A DNA stretch of 64,000 nt from Pseudarthrobacter sp. IC2-21 (GTDB taxonomy: Bacteria; Actinomycetota; Actinomycetes; Actinomycetales; Micrococcaceae), in assembly GCF_034048115.1 (NCBI RefSeq), contig NZ_CP139145.1, positions 3,472,001-3,536,000 on the forward strand, in the 5' to 3' direction. This document shows positions 1 through 8,735 of the stretch, in pieces (position 1 is the first letter of the stretch; each line of letters starts with the position of its first letter). The translations under genes were made by a program, and so were the position numbers. The notes below the pieces were generated by a model, which was given only the letters and a program-made list of their open reading frames with translations, was not told where the DNA came from and searched no databases.

Positions 1-803
1 TCCTGGAGCCCGGCGGCGAGGGAGGTGGCGAGTTCCTCGTTCAGGTGCACGGTGTTGCGGGCGGTGAGCTCACCGGCGTCGTTGAAGTCACGGCCACTGG
101 CCACCTTGGCACCGTCGACGGCGGCCAGCTTGGCTTTGAAGGAGGCGGTGCCGGCGCCGAACTGGCCGGTCAGGTCCCAGTAGGACGCGGCTTTGAAGGC
201 CATGCGTTCGCGTTCCCGGTCCACCACCATGCGGGTCACCACGGACTGGACGCGCCCGGCGGACAGGCCGCGGGCCACTTTGCGCCACAGCACCGGGGAG
301 ATCTCGTACCCGTAGAGGCGGTCCAGGATCCGGCGGGTCTCCTGCGCATCCACGAGGTCCTGGTCAACGTCGCGCAGGTTTCCCATGGCGCGCTGGATGG
401 CTTCCTTGGTGATTTCACCGAACGTCATCCGGTATACGGGGACCTTGGGCTTGAGCACTTCCAGCAGGTGCCACGCGATGGCTTCGCCCTCGCGGTCCCC
501 ATCGGTTGCGAGATAAAGTTCGTCGGCATCCTTGAGCGCGGCCTTCAGCTCGGTGACCTTCTTGCGCTTGTCCGCGGACACCACGTAATAGGGCTTGAAG
601 TCGTTGTCGATGTCGACGGCGAACTTGCCCACCGAAGTCTTCTTCAGTTCTGCAGGAAGCTCCGACGGCTGCGGCAGGTCGCGGATGTGACCAATGGAGG
701 CCTCGACAATGAAGCCCTCGCCGAGGTACTTGGCGATGGTCTTGCTCTTTGCCGGAGACTCCACGATCACGAGTTTCTTGCCGGTTTTGGCCTTGCTTGG
801 CAC
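1..803 (-). CDS. topA: DNA topoisomerase I, 5' part (runs off window)
   Basis: Type IA topoisomerase, which relaxes negatively supercoiled DNA through a transient tyrosine-linked single-strand break. Only about the first 267 residues are present; the catalytic tyrosine region lies beyond position 1. The N-terminus has VIVESPAKSKTIAKYLG, the first strand of the Toprim fold, then ATDGDREGEAIAWH, the Toprim acidic metal site, then the topoisomerase core with SAGRVQS. The start is the GTG at 801-803, preceded by AGGAG with good spacing (GTAGGAGCACC-GTG). The gene upstream on the same strand is a methyltransferase, separated by about 150 bp that includes a strong hairpin, so topA probably has its own promoter. 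Identification is secure. Confidence 0.97.
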   Translation of the reverse strand, partial: MPSKAKTGKKLVIVESPAKSKTIAKYLGEGFIVEASIGHIRDLPQPSELPAELKKTSVGKFAVDIDNDFKPYYVVSADKRKKVTELKAALKDADELYLATDGDREGEAIAWHLLEVLKPKVPVYRMTFGEITKEAIQRAMGNLRDVDQDLVDAQETRRILDRLYGYEISPVLWRKVARGLSAGRVQSVVTRMVVDRERERMAFKAASYWDLTGQFGAGTASFKAKLAAVDGAKVASGRDFNDAGELTARNTVHLNEELATSLAAGLQ

Positions 804-916
804 GGTGCTCCTACAGAAAAAGGTTGCTCGGGCAGATGAGCCCATACCCGCCTAGTTCACCATATTTTGGCCGAGGATGCGCATTCAGGTGCAAAACATC
901 AGGCTGGACGGCGCAG

Positions 917-945
917 TTTGTTGGCGCTCATTTAGCGCCAACAAA
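917..945 (-). terminator. Hairpin between methyltransferase gene and topA
   Basis: A perfect 12-bp stem (left arm TTTGTTGGCGCT, 917-928; right arm 934-945) has a 5-nt loop, just past the stop of the upstream methyltransferase gene. There is no clean U-tract after the stem, although the stem base is T/A rich on both sides. It is probably a transcription terminator or 3'-end stabiliser for the methyltransferase mRNA. Confidence 0.55.
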
Positions 946-952
946 GGCCGTG

Positions 953-2644
953 TCACGGCGCCGGAAGCAGGAATCCGTCGCGGACCAGATTCCCCACTTC
1001 GGTGAGCAGCGCGGCCCGGAACGCGTCGTCGTCGAACCCATCCTCACCGGCGAGGCTCCCGCCCAGCAGCGCAGCGAGGGCGCCGATGATCTGCCCCACG
1101 GAGAGGTCGCCGTCGCACGCCGACACGAAGCCGGCCAGTTCGGTGCTCAGCAGGTTGGTCCGGCGCAGCCCGGCACCCTGGCGGAGCAGGATCACACCCG
1201 GATGCTCGGCACCGGGGCGCTGGTGGCGTTCCTCGGTGACATCGTCCGCCACCAGCAGGTGTGCGTCAGCCAGATCGTGCAGGGCAAGCCAGTCGGAACG
1301 CCCGACGGCGGCACCCAGGTGGGGACCCACCGGCTGTTCGATGGGGTAGGTGATTTCCTCGAACCGGCGGATGCCGGCCGTGGCGCCCGGGACGCCGGCG
1401 GGCCGCCGCAGCCAGATCATGCCAAAGCCGATGCCGGTCACGTTCCGCGAGGCGAAGTCCGCGAGATAGGCGGCGTAGGCCTCCTTGTAATGCTCCCGGT
1501 CGCGGGATTCGGAGGCGTCCTGCAGCCACGTTTCGGCGTACTGCTCCGGGCTGACCTGCTCACGCTGGATGAACCAGGCATCCACGTCCGGACCGGCCCA
1601 GCTTTGCGGCCGTTCCGCCCAGCCGGCGCCCGCCGGAATCTCCCAGTTGCCCAGTAACTGGGCTGTCCCGCCAGGAGCCAGGACCGAAGGCAGGTCCCCG
1701 ACCAGCGAGGACACAATCTCATCGCCCGGCAGGCCGCCGTCGCGATAGGTGAACTGGCCGGACGCCGCTTCGCCCGATGTCCGCGGCGTGATGACAAACG
1801 GCGGGTTGGAGACCACCAGCTCGAACTCCTCGCCGGCCACGGGCTCCAGCAGTGAGCCCAGCCGGAGGCTCACCCGGTCCTCAAGGTGCTCGGCATCCAG
1901 GTGCAGGGCCGGGGCGTTGAGGAGCAGGTTGAAGCGGGCGAACGCCAGGGCCCGCTCGGAGATGTCCGTTGCGGTGACATGCTCGGCGTGGTGCAGCAGG
2001 TGGAAGGACTGGATTCCGCAGCCCGTCCCCAGGTCCAGCGCCTTCGCCACGTGCCGGCGGACGGTGGTCTGCACCAGCGTGGTGGACGCCTGCCCGATGC
2101 CCAGCACATGGTCGTGACGCAGGACCCCGGCCTGCTGGTGCGCGGCGAGGTCGCTGGCCACCCAGAGCTCGGCGCCGCCGCTGCTGACAGTGTCTTCGCC
2201 TTCAGCACCTTCCCAGCCGTAGGGCCGCAGGTCCGCCTTGGCCCGCATCAGCCCGGCGTCCAGGGCTGCGGAGCCGGGCACGGGCTCCAGCAGCCCCAGC
2301 TCCACCAGCCCCGCTGCGCGGATTCCCGGCAGGGCGGCGTCGAGCGTTGCCTGCGTCTGGGGTTCCGCCAGGAGCCACAAACGTACGACGGCGGCGAGCG
2401 CGGCCGCCGTTGTCCCGCCGCTGGCGGGCAGACCCTGGGCAGCGCTTTCGGTGGCCAGCAGTGCGGGAATGATCTGGTCGCGGTTCAGCGCGTTGTAGGC
2501 TGACTCGCCGAGCAGTTCGGCCACGCCGGTCAGCGTGTAGTCCACAGCCCGCAGGTCCGCGGCGAGCGCCTTCAGGAGTTCGGGGAGGTCGCTGCGCGGG
2601 GCGTCGGGGGTGTTGCCGGCCAGGAAGAGCGTGGAATCAGTCAC
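953..2644 (-). CDS. Class I SAM-dependent methyltransferase (HemK/PrmC-like NPPF motif)
   Basis: A 563-residue protein. The methyltransferase core is in the middle: LDLGTGCGIQSFHLL (SAM-binding motif I), then VVSNPPFVITP (the NPPF/Y motif of N-methyltransferases acting on amide or exocyclic amino groups). The N-terminal ~200 residues (alpha-helical, Leu/Ala rich) and the C-terminal ~140 residues are extra compared with a minimal PrmC. This matches actinobacterial methyltransferases found next to topA, where the substrate (rRNA, protein or small molecule) is not settled. The start is the GTG at 2642-2644 with only a weak SD. The family call is firm; the substrate is unknown. Confidence 0.85.
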   Translation of the reverse strand: MTDSTLFLAGNTPDAPRSDLPELLKALAADLRAVDYTLTGVAELLGESAYNALNRDQIIPALLATESAAQGLPASGGTTAAALAAVVRLWLLAEPQTQATLDAALPGIRAAGLVELGLLEPVPGSAALDAGLMRAKADLRPYGWEGAEGEDTVSSGGAELWVASDLAAHQQAGVLRHDHVLGIGQASTTLVQTTVRRHVAKALDLGTGCGIQSFHLLHHAEHVTATDISERALAFARFNLLLNAPALHLDAEHLEDRVSLRLGSLLEPVAGEEFELVVSNPPFVITPRTSGEAASGQFTYRDGGLPGDEIVSSLVGDLPSVLAPGGTAQLLGNWEIPAGAGWAERPQSWAGPDVDAWFIQREQVSPEQYAETWLQDASESRDREHYKEAYAAYLADFASRNVTGIGFGMIWLRRPAGVPGATAGIRRFEEITYPIEQPVGPHLGAAVGRSDWLALHDLADAHLLVADDVTEERHQRPGAEHPGVILLRQGAGLRRTNLLSTELAGFVSACDGDLSVGQIIGALAALLGGSLAGEDGFDDDAFRAALLTEVGNLVRDGFLLPAP

Positions 2645-2682
2645 CGCCCCAGTCTATTTGGCGGCCCGTGCCTTGCTCGCGG

Positions 2683-3462
2683 TCACAGGTTCTCCTCGGC
2701 GTAGATCTTCAGGGCGTCCCGGACGAAGGCGGCCCCGTCCGCGCCGCCGTAGTTCCTGGCGAACCGCGGATCGGCAACGTACATCTCGCCGAGGCCGGTG
2801 ACGTACTGCTTTACAGCGCTGCCGCGGGTGTCCGTGTCGCCACGCGCGTCCGACACAGGCGTACCGGGAATGCCGGTCAGCCAGTCGACGTGCCGCCTGG
2901 CGATGGCCTGGGCATCAACACTGCCCGGTGCGATGCCGGCCGCAGCAGCAGCGATCCAATCCTGGCCCAGCTGCTGCGAGCGCTGCTTCCAGGCCGCCTT
3001 CTCGTCGGCCCCCATTCCCCGCCACCACGAGTCACCCTTTGTGTAGGCATCCTTGCCCCAGCGTTCTTCCACCTCGTCCTTGTACTGCGTGTGGTCGAAA
3101 CCGTTGAACATGTCCTCGGCCATGATGTCGCCGCCTCCTTGCACTGCGTTGATGGTTTGTGTGACTGACGCGATCTGCCGCGAAAGCCTGTCCTTTTCCT
3201 GCTTGAGCCACTCCAGATGGCCGGCGAGGGCCTTCGCGGCGTCCGTTTCGTTCTGAAGGACCTGGCCGATGACCGGCAGGCCGAGCCCGAGGCCGCGCAG
3301 GAGCAGGATCCGCTGAAGCTCCACCAGGGCAGCCTGGTTGTAGTACCGGTAACCGTTGGGGCCGGTCCGGCTCGGCTTGAGCAGCCCGATCTCGTCGTAG
3401 TGCCTTAGCGTCCTGCTGGTGGTGCCGGCGAGCCGGGCGATGTCCTGGATGGACCAGTCCAT
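2683..3462 (-). CDS. MerR-family regulator with TipAS effector domain (TipAL type)
   Basis: A 259-residue transcription activator. Residues 1-70 form the MerR winged HTH (WSIQDIARLAGTTSRTLRHY then DEIGLLKPSRTGPNGYRYY). A dimerisation helix (about 75-115) follows, and the C-terminal half from about MAEDMFNGFDHTQYKDEVEERW is the TipAS domain, which in Streptomyces TipAL binds thiopeptide-type drugs. I place the start at ATG 3462 because AGGAGGAACAC lies directly upstream; the frame stays open to a TTG at 3531, but that stretch is the promoter. It is likely autoregulated through the operator at 3501-3531. The effector is unknown; a multidrug or peptide antibiotic sensor is the family expectation. 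Confidence 0.9.
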   Translation of the reverse strand: MDWSIQDIARLAGTTSRTLRHYDEIGLLKPSRTGPNGYRYYNQAALVELQRILLLRGLGLGLPVIGQVLQNETDAAKALAGHLEWLKQEKDRLSRQIASVTQTINAVQGGGDIMAEDMFNGFDHTQYKDEVEERWGKDAYTKGDSWWRGMGADEKAAWKQRSQQLGQDWIAAAAAGIAPGSVDAQAIARRHVDWLTGIPGTPVSDARGDTDTRGSAVKQYVTGLGEMYVADPRFARNYGGADGAAFVRDALKIYAEENL

Positions 3463-3500
3463 GTGTTCCTCCTGGCTGAGCATTTCCTGCGGATGATTCC

Positions 3501-3531
3501 ACGATAGATGTTGACGCAGCGTCAAGGTCAA
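3501..3531 (-). promoter_or_regulatory. MerR-type 19-bp-spacer promoter and operator of the TipAL-like gene
   Basis: Read on the minus strand: -35 TTGACC (3526-3531), 19-bp spacer (3507-3525), -10 TATCGT (3501-3506). The spacer contains the 15-bp dyad TTGACGCTGCGTCAA (3511-3525). An over-long 19-bp spacer holding a dyad is the hallmark of MerR-family promoters, where activator binding untwists the DNA. It lies 39 bp upstream of the regulator's start, which implies autoregulation. Confidence 0.75.
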
Positions 3532-3576
3532 GGCCGCGGATCACCGAAGGCCAGAGGGTCCGGGTAAGTTTGACGC

Positions 3577-4014
3577 ATGGCTCTCTTTCCTCCCTTCCTG
3601 TCGCGTGCCCTGACCGCTTTGGCTGCCGCCGCCGTCGTCCTGGGCACCTCCGGCTGCGCCCAGCAGCTCTCTGTGGAGAACGCCGATGTGCCGGGGTGGA
3701 AGGCCACGGCGCTGCCTTCCACCGACGGCATCGTGGCCGAGGACTCGGGCAGAATCCTCAACGCCCGCCCCGTGGACCACACGGAAAACGTGGCCGCCGG
3801 CACCTACTCGCTGACGCTGGTGTGCGACGGCGGCGGCAAGGCCTTCCTCGCCGTGCGGTCCGCCGGCCAGGAGCTCGTGGATCTCGGCGCTGCCTGCTAC
3901 GGAACCCGGGAGACCACAAAACTCACCGTGGCAAAAACCGGGCCGCTGGAACTCAGCGTCTCCAGCGTGGACGCGCCGACACTCTACGCCTATCAGATTG
4001 TGCAGGCCGGCTAA
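3577..4014 (+). CDS. Putative secreted lipoprotein, unknown function
   Basis: A 145-residue protein with a signal peptide (FLSRALTALAAAAVVLGTSG) and lipobox TSGC at about residues 24-27, so it is probably lipidated and anchored on the outer face of the membrane. The mature part is a small beta-rich domain with two further cysteines (LVCDGGG and GAACYG) that could form a disulfide. No family was recognised. It overlaps the start of a second, very short lipoprotein gene (TAATG), so the two are probably translated together. Confidence 0.8.
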   Translation: MALFPPFLSRALTALAAAAVVLGTSGCAQQLSVENADVPGWKATALPSTDGIVAEDSGRILNARPVDHTENVAAGTYSLTLVCDGGGKAFLAVRSAGQELVDLGAACYGTRETTKLTVAKTGPLELSVSSVDAPTLYAYQIVQAG

Positions 4015-4139
4015 TGAGCGCGGGCCCCGGGCGTCTTATGGTGGCGGGCGGGGTATTTTTCGCAGCGGCAGCGCTGAGCGGGTGTGAGTACGCGGACGCA
4101 GGGCCGGTGCCGGCGGCCGAAACCGGGGCCGCCAGGTGA
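4014..4139 (+). CDS. Very short putative lipoprotein (41 aa), translationally coupled
   Basis: A 41-codon frame starting at the ATG that overlaps the preceding stop (TAATG at 4012-4016). The peptide has a short N-terminus with Arg, a hydrophobic stretch (LMVAGGVFFAAAALSG) and a lipobox LSGC, leaving a mature lipopeptide of about 18 residues beginning CEYADAGP. The coupling and the intact lipobox argue for a real gene. Its length is unusual and the function is unknown. Confidence 0.5.
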   Translation: MSAGPGRLMVAGGVFFAAAALSGCEYADAGPVPAAETGAAR

Positions 4140-4188
4140 TTCACGGGACGGCGAGATTGCGTTCCGGCTATTCTGCTCTGATGCTGGG

Positions 4189-5082
4189 TCAGGCAGCGCA
4201 GCCTTCCGGGCAGCGCAGCGTCTCCGGGCTGGCGGCACATTCGGAGCAGTACAGCGTGAGGGTGCGGCAGCTGAGGTTGGAGCAGTTCTCAAACTTGCTG
4301 GTGGGTGCGGCACAGCGGACGCATTGACCGATGGTCTTTGCCTCTTCGCTGAATTCCAGGTGCATGCGCTTGTCGAAAACATAGAGCGAGCCTTCCCAGA
4401 GGCCCTGGTCCTTGAAGGTTTCGCCGTAGCGGACAATGCCGCCGTCGAGCTGGTAGACCTGCTTGAAGCCGCGGTTCACCATCAGGCTGGAGAGCACCTC
4501 GCAGCGGATCCCGCCGGTGCAGTACGTGACTACGGGTTTGTCCTTCAGGGCGTCGTATTTGCCGGACTCGAGTTCCTTGATGAAGTCGTGCGTGGTGGCA
4601 ACGTCGGGGACGATTGCGTCCTTGAACTTCCCGATCTGGGCCTCGAAGGCGTTACGGCCGTCAAAGAACACCACGTCCTCCCCTGCCTGCTTCCTGGCGT
4701 CCACCAGCTCGTGCAGTTCCTCGGGCAACAGGCGTGTGCCGCCGCCCACCACCCCGTTGGCATCCACCTTGAGTTCGCCGAGAGCGCCGAAGGAGACGAT
4801 CTCGTCCCGGACCTTAACGCTCAGCCGCGGGAAGTCCTCCGCACCGCCGTCGGACCATTTCACGTCGATGCCGTGGAAACCCTTGTACTCCCGGGTGGTT
4901 TTGACGTACTGCTTGACCGCGCCGATCTCGCCGCCCACCGTGGCGTTGATGCCGTCCTTGGAGATCAGGATGCGTCCGGTCAGCCCCAGTTTCTCGCACA
5001 GCGCGCGTTGCCAGAGCCGCACCGCGTCCGGGTCGGTGATGGGGGTAAAGCCGTAAAAGAGCACAATTCTGTTCAGAGCCAC
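4189..5082 (-). CDS. trhO: tRNA uridine(34) hydroxylase (rhodanese-domain protein, YceA/TrhO family)
   Basis: Oxygen-dependent 5-hydroxylation of the wobble uridine in certain tRNAs is the known role of this family. The 297-residue protein has the N-terminal acylphosphatase-like domain ([18 protein letters not shown]), a central rhodanese domain with the active-site loop [12 protein letters not shown] near residue 190, and a C-terminal cysteine-rich segment ([14 protein letters not shown] followed by YCSECA) typical of the long forms. The start is the ATG at 5082. It is divergent from the GNAT gene at 5251 with 168 bp between them. Confidence 0.92.
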   Translation of the reverse strand: MALNRIVLFYGFTPITDPDAVRLWQRALCEKLGLTGRILISKDGINATVGGEIGAVKQYVKTTREYKGFHGIDVKWSDGGAEDFPRLSVKVRDEIVSFGALGELKVDANGVVGGGTRLLPEELHELVDARKQAGEDVVFFDGRNAFEAQIGKFKDAIVPDVATTHDFIKELESGKYDALKDKPVVTYCTGGIRCEVLSSLMVNRGFKQVYQLDGGIVRYGETFKDQGLWEGSLYVFDKRMHLEFSEEAKTIGQCVRCAAPTSKFENCSNLSCRTLTLYCSECAASPETLRCPEGCAA

Positions 5083-5250
5083 GTATTTAAGGGTACTGGT
5101 TGCGGCCTGCCCCGACTCCGCCGCTGCCGGACTGCACCGGCATCACCTCGCCGCCATGTCGACGTGGGCGGTGGTCACGATTGCATAAGCAAGTCAGTTC
5201 GGGGTACGGAACCCCTGTTACTTGTGGCGGGGCTGGAATAACCTCATCAC

Positions 5251-5943
5251 ATGAGTCCGGACGCCTTGGTTGAAGACATTACAAACCTTCTTGAAGTCTG
5301 GGTAACCGGTTGGGCCGGTTGCCGCGGATACCAGACATCAACGGAAGGCCGCTTCCCCGCTGTACTGCGGGCCGACACCACCGGGGACTGGGAATACTTC
5401 GCCCACGACCCCTCCGACGACGAGTTCGCGGCCCTGGTAGCGAAGACCGCGGAAGCTCCCGCCCGGATTTTGACCATTCTGACCAATGATGTCCTCCGCT
5501 ACAACCAGCTGGCCGGGAAACACGGGCTGAACATCACGTCCGCTTCCCAGGCCATGATGATCGTGGACATGGAAACCCAGGACACCGAGGATCCGTGGCT
5601 CTCGGATGACGATTTGAACCTGGTCACGTCCCAGGTGGACGGCGTCCACCACGCCGTTGTCCGCTCCGGTGAGGAGATTGCGGCCAGCGGCAGAGTGTTC
5701 GTGGTGGACGGAACGGCGGTGTTCGACAAGATTGTGGTCCAGCCCGCGTTCCAGCGCCGCGGCCTGGGCAGTTTCATCATGAAGGCCCTCGCGGCGCAAG
5801 CCATCGGCCCGGATGTGGAAAACGGCCTGTTGCTGGCTTCCCTCGATGGCCAGAAACTGTATTCCCATCTGGGCTGGTCCGTGGTGTGCCGTGTGCTGAT
5901 GCTGTCCACCTCTCAGGAGGGCGCGGACCTGTCCGTGGGCTGA
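5251..5943 (+). CDS. GNAT-family N-acetyltransferase
   Basis: A 230-residue protein. The acetyl-CoA-binding region is clear in the C-terminal half: VFVVDGTAVFDKIVVQPAFQ then RRGLGSFIMKALAAQA (motif A, Q/RxxGxG/A), followed by a C-terminal strand with LYSHLGWSVVCRVL. The N-terminal ~100 residues form an extra domain. The substrate is unknown. The ATG at 5251 is the only sensible start. The helicase gene follows 27 bp downstream on the same strand. Confidence 0.85.
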   Translation: MSPDALVEDITNLLEVWVTGWAGCRGYQTSTEGRFPAVLRADTTGDWEYFAHDPSDDEFAALVAKTAEAPARILTILTNDVLRYNQLAGKHGLNITSASQAMMIVDMETQDTEDPWLSDDDLNLVTSQVDGVHHAVVRSGEEIAASGRVFVVDGTAVFDKIVVQPAFQRRGLGSFIMKALAAQAIGPDVENGLLLASLDGQKLYSHLGWSVVCRVLMLSTSQEGADLSVG

Positions 5944-5970
5944 TTTTTCCGCGGGTGAAAGAATGTTGGG

Positions 5971-8403
5971 GTGAACCCCCATGACTCCCTGATCCCGTTG
6001 CTGGGCCGCGGCCCGGACCCGGAGCAGCTCCGTCATGTCCACACCATCCCCGCACGCCGGGCTGTCCACGAGCCGTGGCCGGATTGGGCGCACCCTGACC
6101 TCGTTGCCGCGTACGGCTCCTTGGGCATTCACGAGCCCTACCGCCACCAGATCGAGGCGGCAGACCTTGCCCACGGCGGGGAGCACGTGGTGATAGCCAC
6201 CGGGACGGCCTCCGGAAAGTCCCTTGCCTACCAGCTACCGGCGCTGGATGCCATCCACCGCTCGGAGCTTCGGGTGGTGTCCGAACCGGGGAAGATCCAC
6301 GACGACGGTGCCGTCACGCTGTATCTCTCCCCCACCAAGGCGCTGGCCGCGGACCAGCTCGCTGCCATCCGTTCTTTGAAACTGCCGACCGTTCGGGCCG
6401 AGACGTACGACGGCGACACAGATCCTGCCTCCCGGCGGTGGATCCGGGACCACGCCAACTTCATTCTCGCGAATCCGGACATGCTGCACTTCGGCATTCT
6501 CCCAAACCATGCCTGGTGGGCAAGCTTCTTCCGCCGCCTGCGCTACGTGATTGTGGACGAGGCCCACAGCTACCGCGGCGTGTTCGGTTCGCATGTGGCC
6601 AACCTGATGCGCCGGCTCCGCCGCATCTGCGCCTACTACGGTGCCGGCACCGCCCATCCAGGACCGGTGTTCATCGCCGCTTCGGCCACAGCTTCGGAGC
6701 CGGGCACCTCCTTCGGTCGCCTGATCGGGGCGCCGGTCCGGGCCGTCGCCGAGGACTGCTCCCCGCATGGCTCCACCACTGTGGCCTTCTGGGAGCCCGC
6801 GCTGACGGAGCTGAAAGGGGAAAACGGGGCGAAGGAGCGCCGCACAGCCGTTGCCGAGACGGCTGACCTGCTGGCCAACCTGGTCTCCGCCCGGATCCGG
6901 ACCATCGCCTTCATTAAGTCCCGGCGAGGCGCGGAGACCATTTCCTCGATCACCAAGCGCCTGCTGGACGAGGTGGACCCGAGCCTCCCGCAACGGGTGG
7001 CCGCGTACCGCTCCGGCTATCTGCCGGAGGAACGGCGTGCCTTGGAAAAGGCGCTCCGGTCAGGGGAGCTGCTGGGTGTGTCCAGCACCTCTGCCTTGGA
7101 ACTCGGGATAGACATCTCCGGCCTGGACGCCGTCCTGGTGGCCGGGTGGCCCGGAACCCGCGCCTCACTGTTCCAGCAGATCGGACGGGCCGGCCGTGCG
7201 GGCCAGGATGCCATCGCTGCATTTGTTGCCAGCGATGACCCCCTGGACACCTACCTGGTGAACCATCCGGAGGCGATCTTTGACGTCTCGGTCGAAGCGA
7301 CCGTGTTTGATCCCTCCAATCCTTATGTGTTGGGGCCGCATCTTTGCGCCGCAGCCGCGGAACTCCCGCTCGGCGTGGCCGAGCTGGATCTCTTCGGCAG
7401 CACGTCCGAGAAGTTGCTGGGGCAGCTGGTTGCCCAGGGCTACCTGCGGCGCCGCCCGGCAGGCTGGTTCTGGACCCACTCCCAAAGCGCCGCCGCCATG
7501 GTGAACCTCCGGGCCGACGGCGGCGGCCCCGTGAGCATCGTGGACGCCGACACGGGCTCCCTGCTGGGAACAATGGACTCGCCCCAGACGCATTACCAGG
7601 CCCACACCGGAGCTGTCTACGTTCACCAGGGAGACAGCTACGTGGTGGAGGAACTGAACGAAGACGACCACTGCGTCATGGTGCGCCGGGCCAATCCGGA
7701 CTACTACACCACGGCCCGGGACGTGACCCAGATCGAGGTCCTTGAAACCCAGCGGACTGCACAGTGGGGCGACGTCTCCGTGCACTTCGGCGACGTTAAG
7801 GTCACAACCCAGGTGGTCTCCTTTCAGCGGAAGGCCCTGATCTCGAATGAAATCCTCGGTGAGGAACCCTTGGAGCTGGGCGCCAGGGACCTGTTCACCA
7901 AGGCCGTCTGGTTTGTGGTGGAAAACCGTTCCCTCACCGGCGCGGGGCTGATCGAGGCGCAGTTCCCGGGCGCCCTTCATGCGGCCGAACACGCAGCCAT
8001 CGGGCTGCTGCCTCTGGTCGCTTCGAGTGACCGCTGGGACATCGGCGGGGTGTCCACGGCCATTCACGCCGACACCGGAGTGCCAACCATCTTTGTCTAC
8101 GACGGGCACCCCGGCGGTGCGGGCTTTGCCGAGCGAGGTTTTGATAAGGCGAAAGTCTGGCTCTCGGCCACCCGGGACGCCATCAAGGCCTGTGAGTGTG
8201 AGTCCGGCTGCCCCTCCTGTGTCCAGTCCCCCAAATGCGGGAACAAGAACAACCCCCTGGACAAGGCTGCGGCCATCACCCTGATTGATGTACTCCTCCA
8301 GGACTCGAGCGAAGCGCCGCGGCGTGACCTGGAACTGCCGGCGCATCCGCAGCGGGACCTCAACCCGGCGGCGGCTCAGGGCGGCGGTCCGGCCCGCGCA
8401 TGA
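5971..8403 (+). CDS. DEAD/DEAH-box helicase with DUF1998 Zn-binding domain (MrfA-like)
   Basis: An 810-residue SF2 helicase. Motifs in order: Q-like EPYRHQIEAA, Walker A GTASGKS (about residue 75), LYLSPTKALAAD, Walker B VDEAHSYRGVFG, motif III SATASEP, a helicase C domain with STSALELGIDISGLDAVL and QQIGRAGRAGQ, then a C-terminal DUF1998-type Cys cluster CECESGCPSCVQSPKCGNKN. Bacillus MrfA acts in mitomycin-crosslink repair; this actinobacterial group is known as the helicase next to the tad secretion genes. The start is the GTG at 5971. The 3' end overlaps the convergent TadE-like gene by 28 bp. Confidence 0.93.
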   Translation: MNPHDSLIPLLGRGPDPEQLRHVHTIPARRAVHEPWPDWAHPDLVAAYGSLGIHEPYRHQIEAADLAHGGEHVVIATGTASGKSLAYQLPALDAIHRSELRVVSEPGKIHDDGAVTLYLSPTKALAADQLAAIRSLKLPTVRAETYDGDTDPASRRWIRDHANFILANPDMLHFGILPNHAWWASFFRRLRYVIVDEAHSYRGVFGSHVANLMRRLRRICAYYGAGTAHPGPVFIAASATASEPGTSFGRLIGAPVRAVAEDCSPHGSTTVAFWEPALTELKGENGAKERRTAVAETADLLANLVSARIRTIAFIKSRRGAETISSITKRLLDEVDPSLPQRVAAYRSGYLPEERRALEKALRSGELLGVSSTSALELGIDISGLDAVLVAGWPGTRASLFQQIGRAGRAGQDAIAAFVASDDPLDTYLVNHPEAIFDVSVEATVFDPSNPYVLGPHLCAAAAELPLGVAELDLFGSTSEKLLGQLVAQGYLRRRPAGWFWTHSQSAAAMVNLRADGGGPVSIVDADTGSLLGTMDSPQTHYQAHTGAVYVHQGDSYVVEELNEDDHCVMVRRANPDYYTTARDVTQIEVLETQRTAQWGDVSVHFGDVKVTTQVVSFQRKALISNEILGEEPLELGARDLFTKAVWFVVENRSLTGAGLIEAQFPGALHAAEHAAIGLLPLVASSDRWDIGGVSTAIHADTGVPTIFVYDGHPGGAGFAERGFDKAKVWLSATRDAIKACECESGCPSCVQSPKCGNKNNPLDKAAAITLIDVLLQDSSEAPRRDLELPAHPQRDLNPAAAQGGGPARA

Positions 8404-8735
8404 CCGCTGGCCGCACCCAGCATGCCCCGGGCATTGAGCATGGTCCGGAGCTCAACTGTCTGACCGGTCCCCTCCGTGCAGCTGGTGATGAGGGCATCGT
8501 GCCGGGCCGCCACTTCAGCGGCCACGGCACACGGAGCCCCCGAGGTCAGGCCGCGCAGGGCGTCGGCCCCCGCAAGCGCGGCCAAGTCCGCGGCTGCAGC
8601 CGCCCTGCTGGCCATCACCGCTGACTGCGCCAGGAGCAGCATGAGGGTCATGGTCATGATGATCACCAAGGCCAGTCCTGCTGCCAGGATGGTCCCGGAA
8701 CCGCGTTCGGTGTGGTCCGCCGCCGGGCTGCTCAT
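8376..8735 (-). CDS. TadE-like protein of the helicase/secretion neighbourhood
   Basis: A 119-residue protein with one N-terminal membrane helix (GTILAAGLALVIIMTMTLML) preceded by a short basic/polar segment ERGSG, then an Ala-rich pseudopilin-like body (RAAAAADLAALAGADAL) and a Pro/Gly tail. It is the last gene of the tad operon and matches the TadE-like family seen beside this helicase in actinobacteria. Unlike the upstream TadE it lacks a clear Glu at +5 after the Gly. The start ATG (8733-8735) overlaps the upstream stop as ATGA, so the longer upstream reading is rejected. Confidence 0.85.
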   Translation of the reverse strand: MSSPAADHTERGSGTILAAGLALVIIMTMTLMLLLAQSAVMASRAAAAADLAALAGADALRGLTSGAPCAVAAEVAARHDALITSCTEGTGQTVELRTMLNARGMLGAASGHARAGPPP

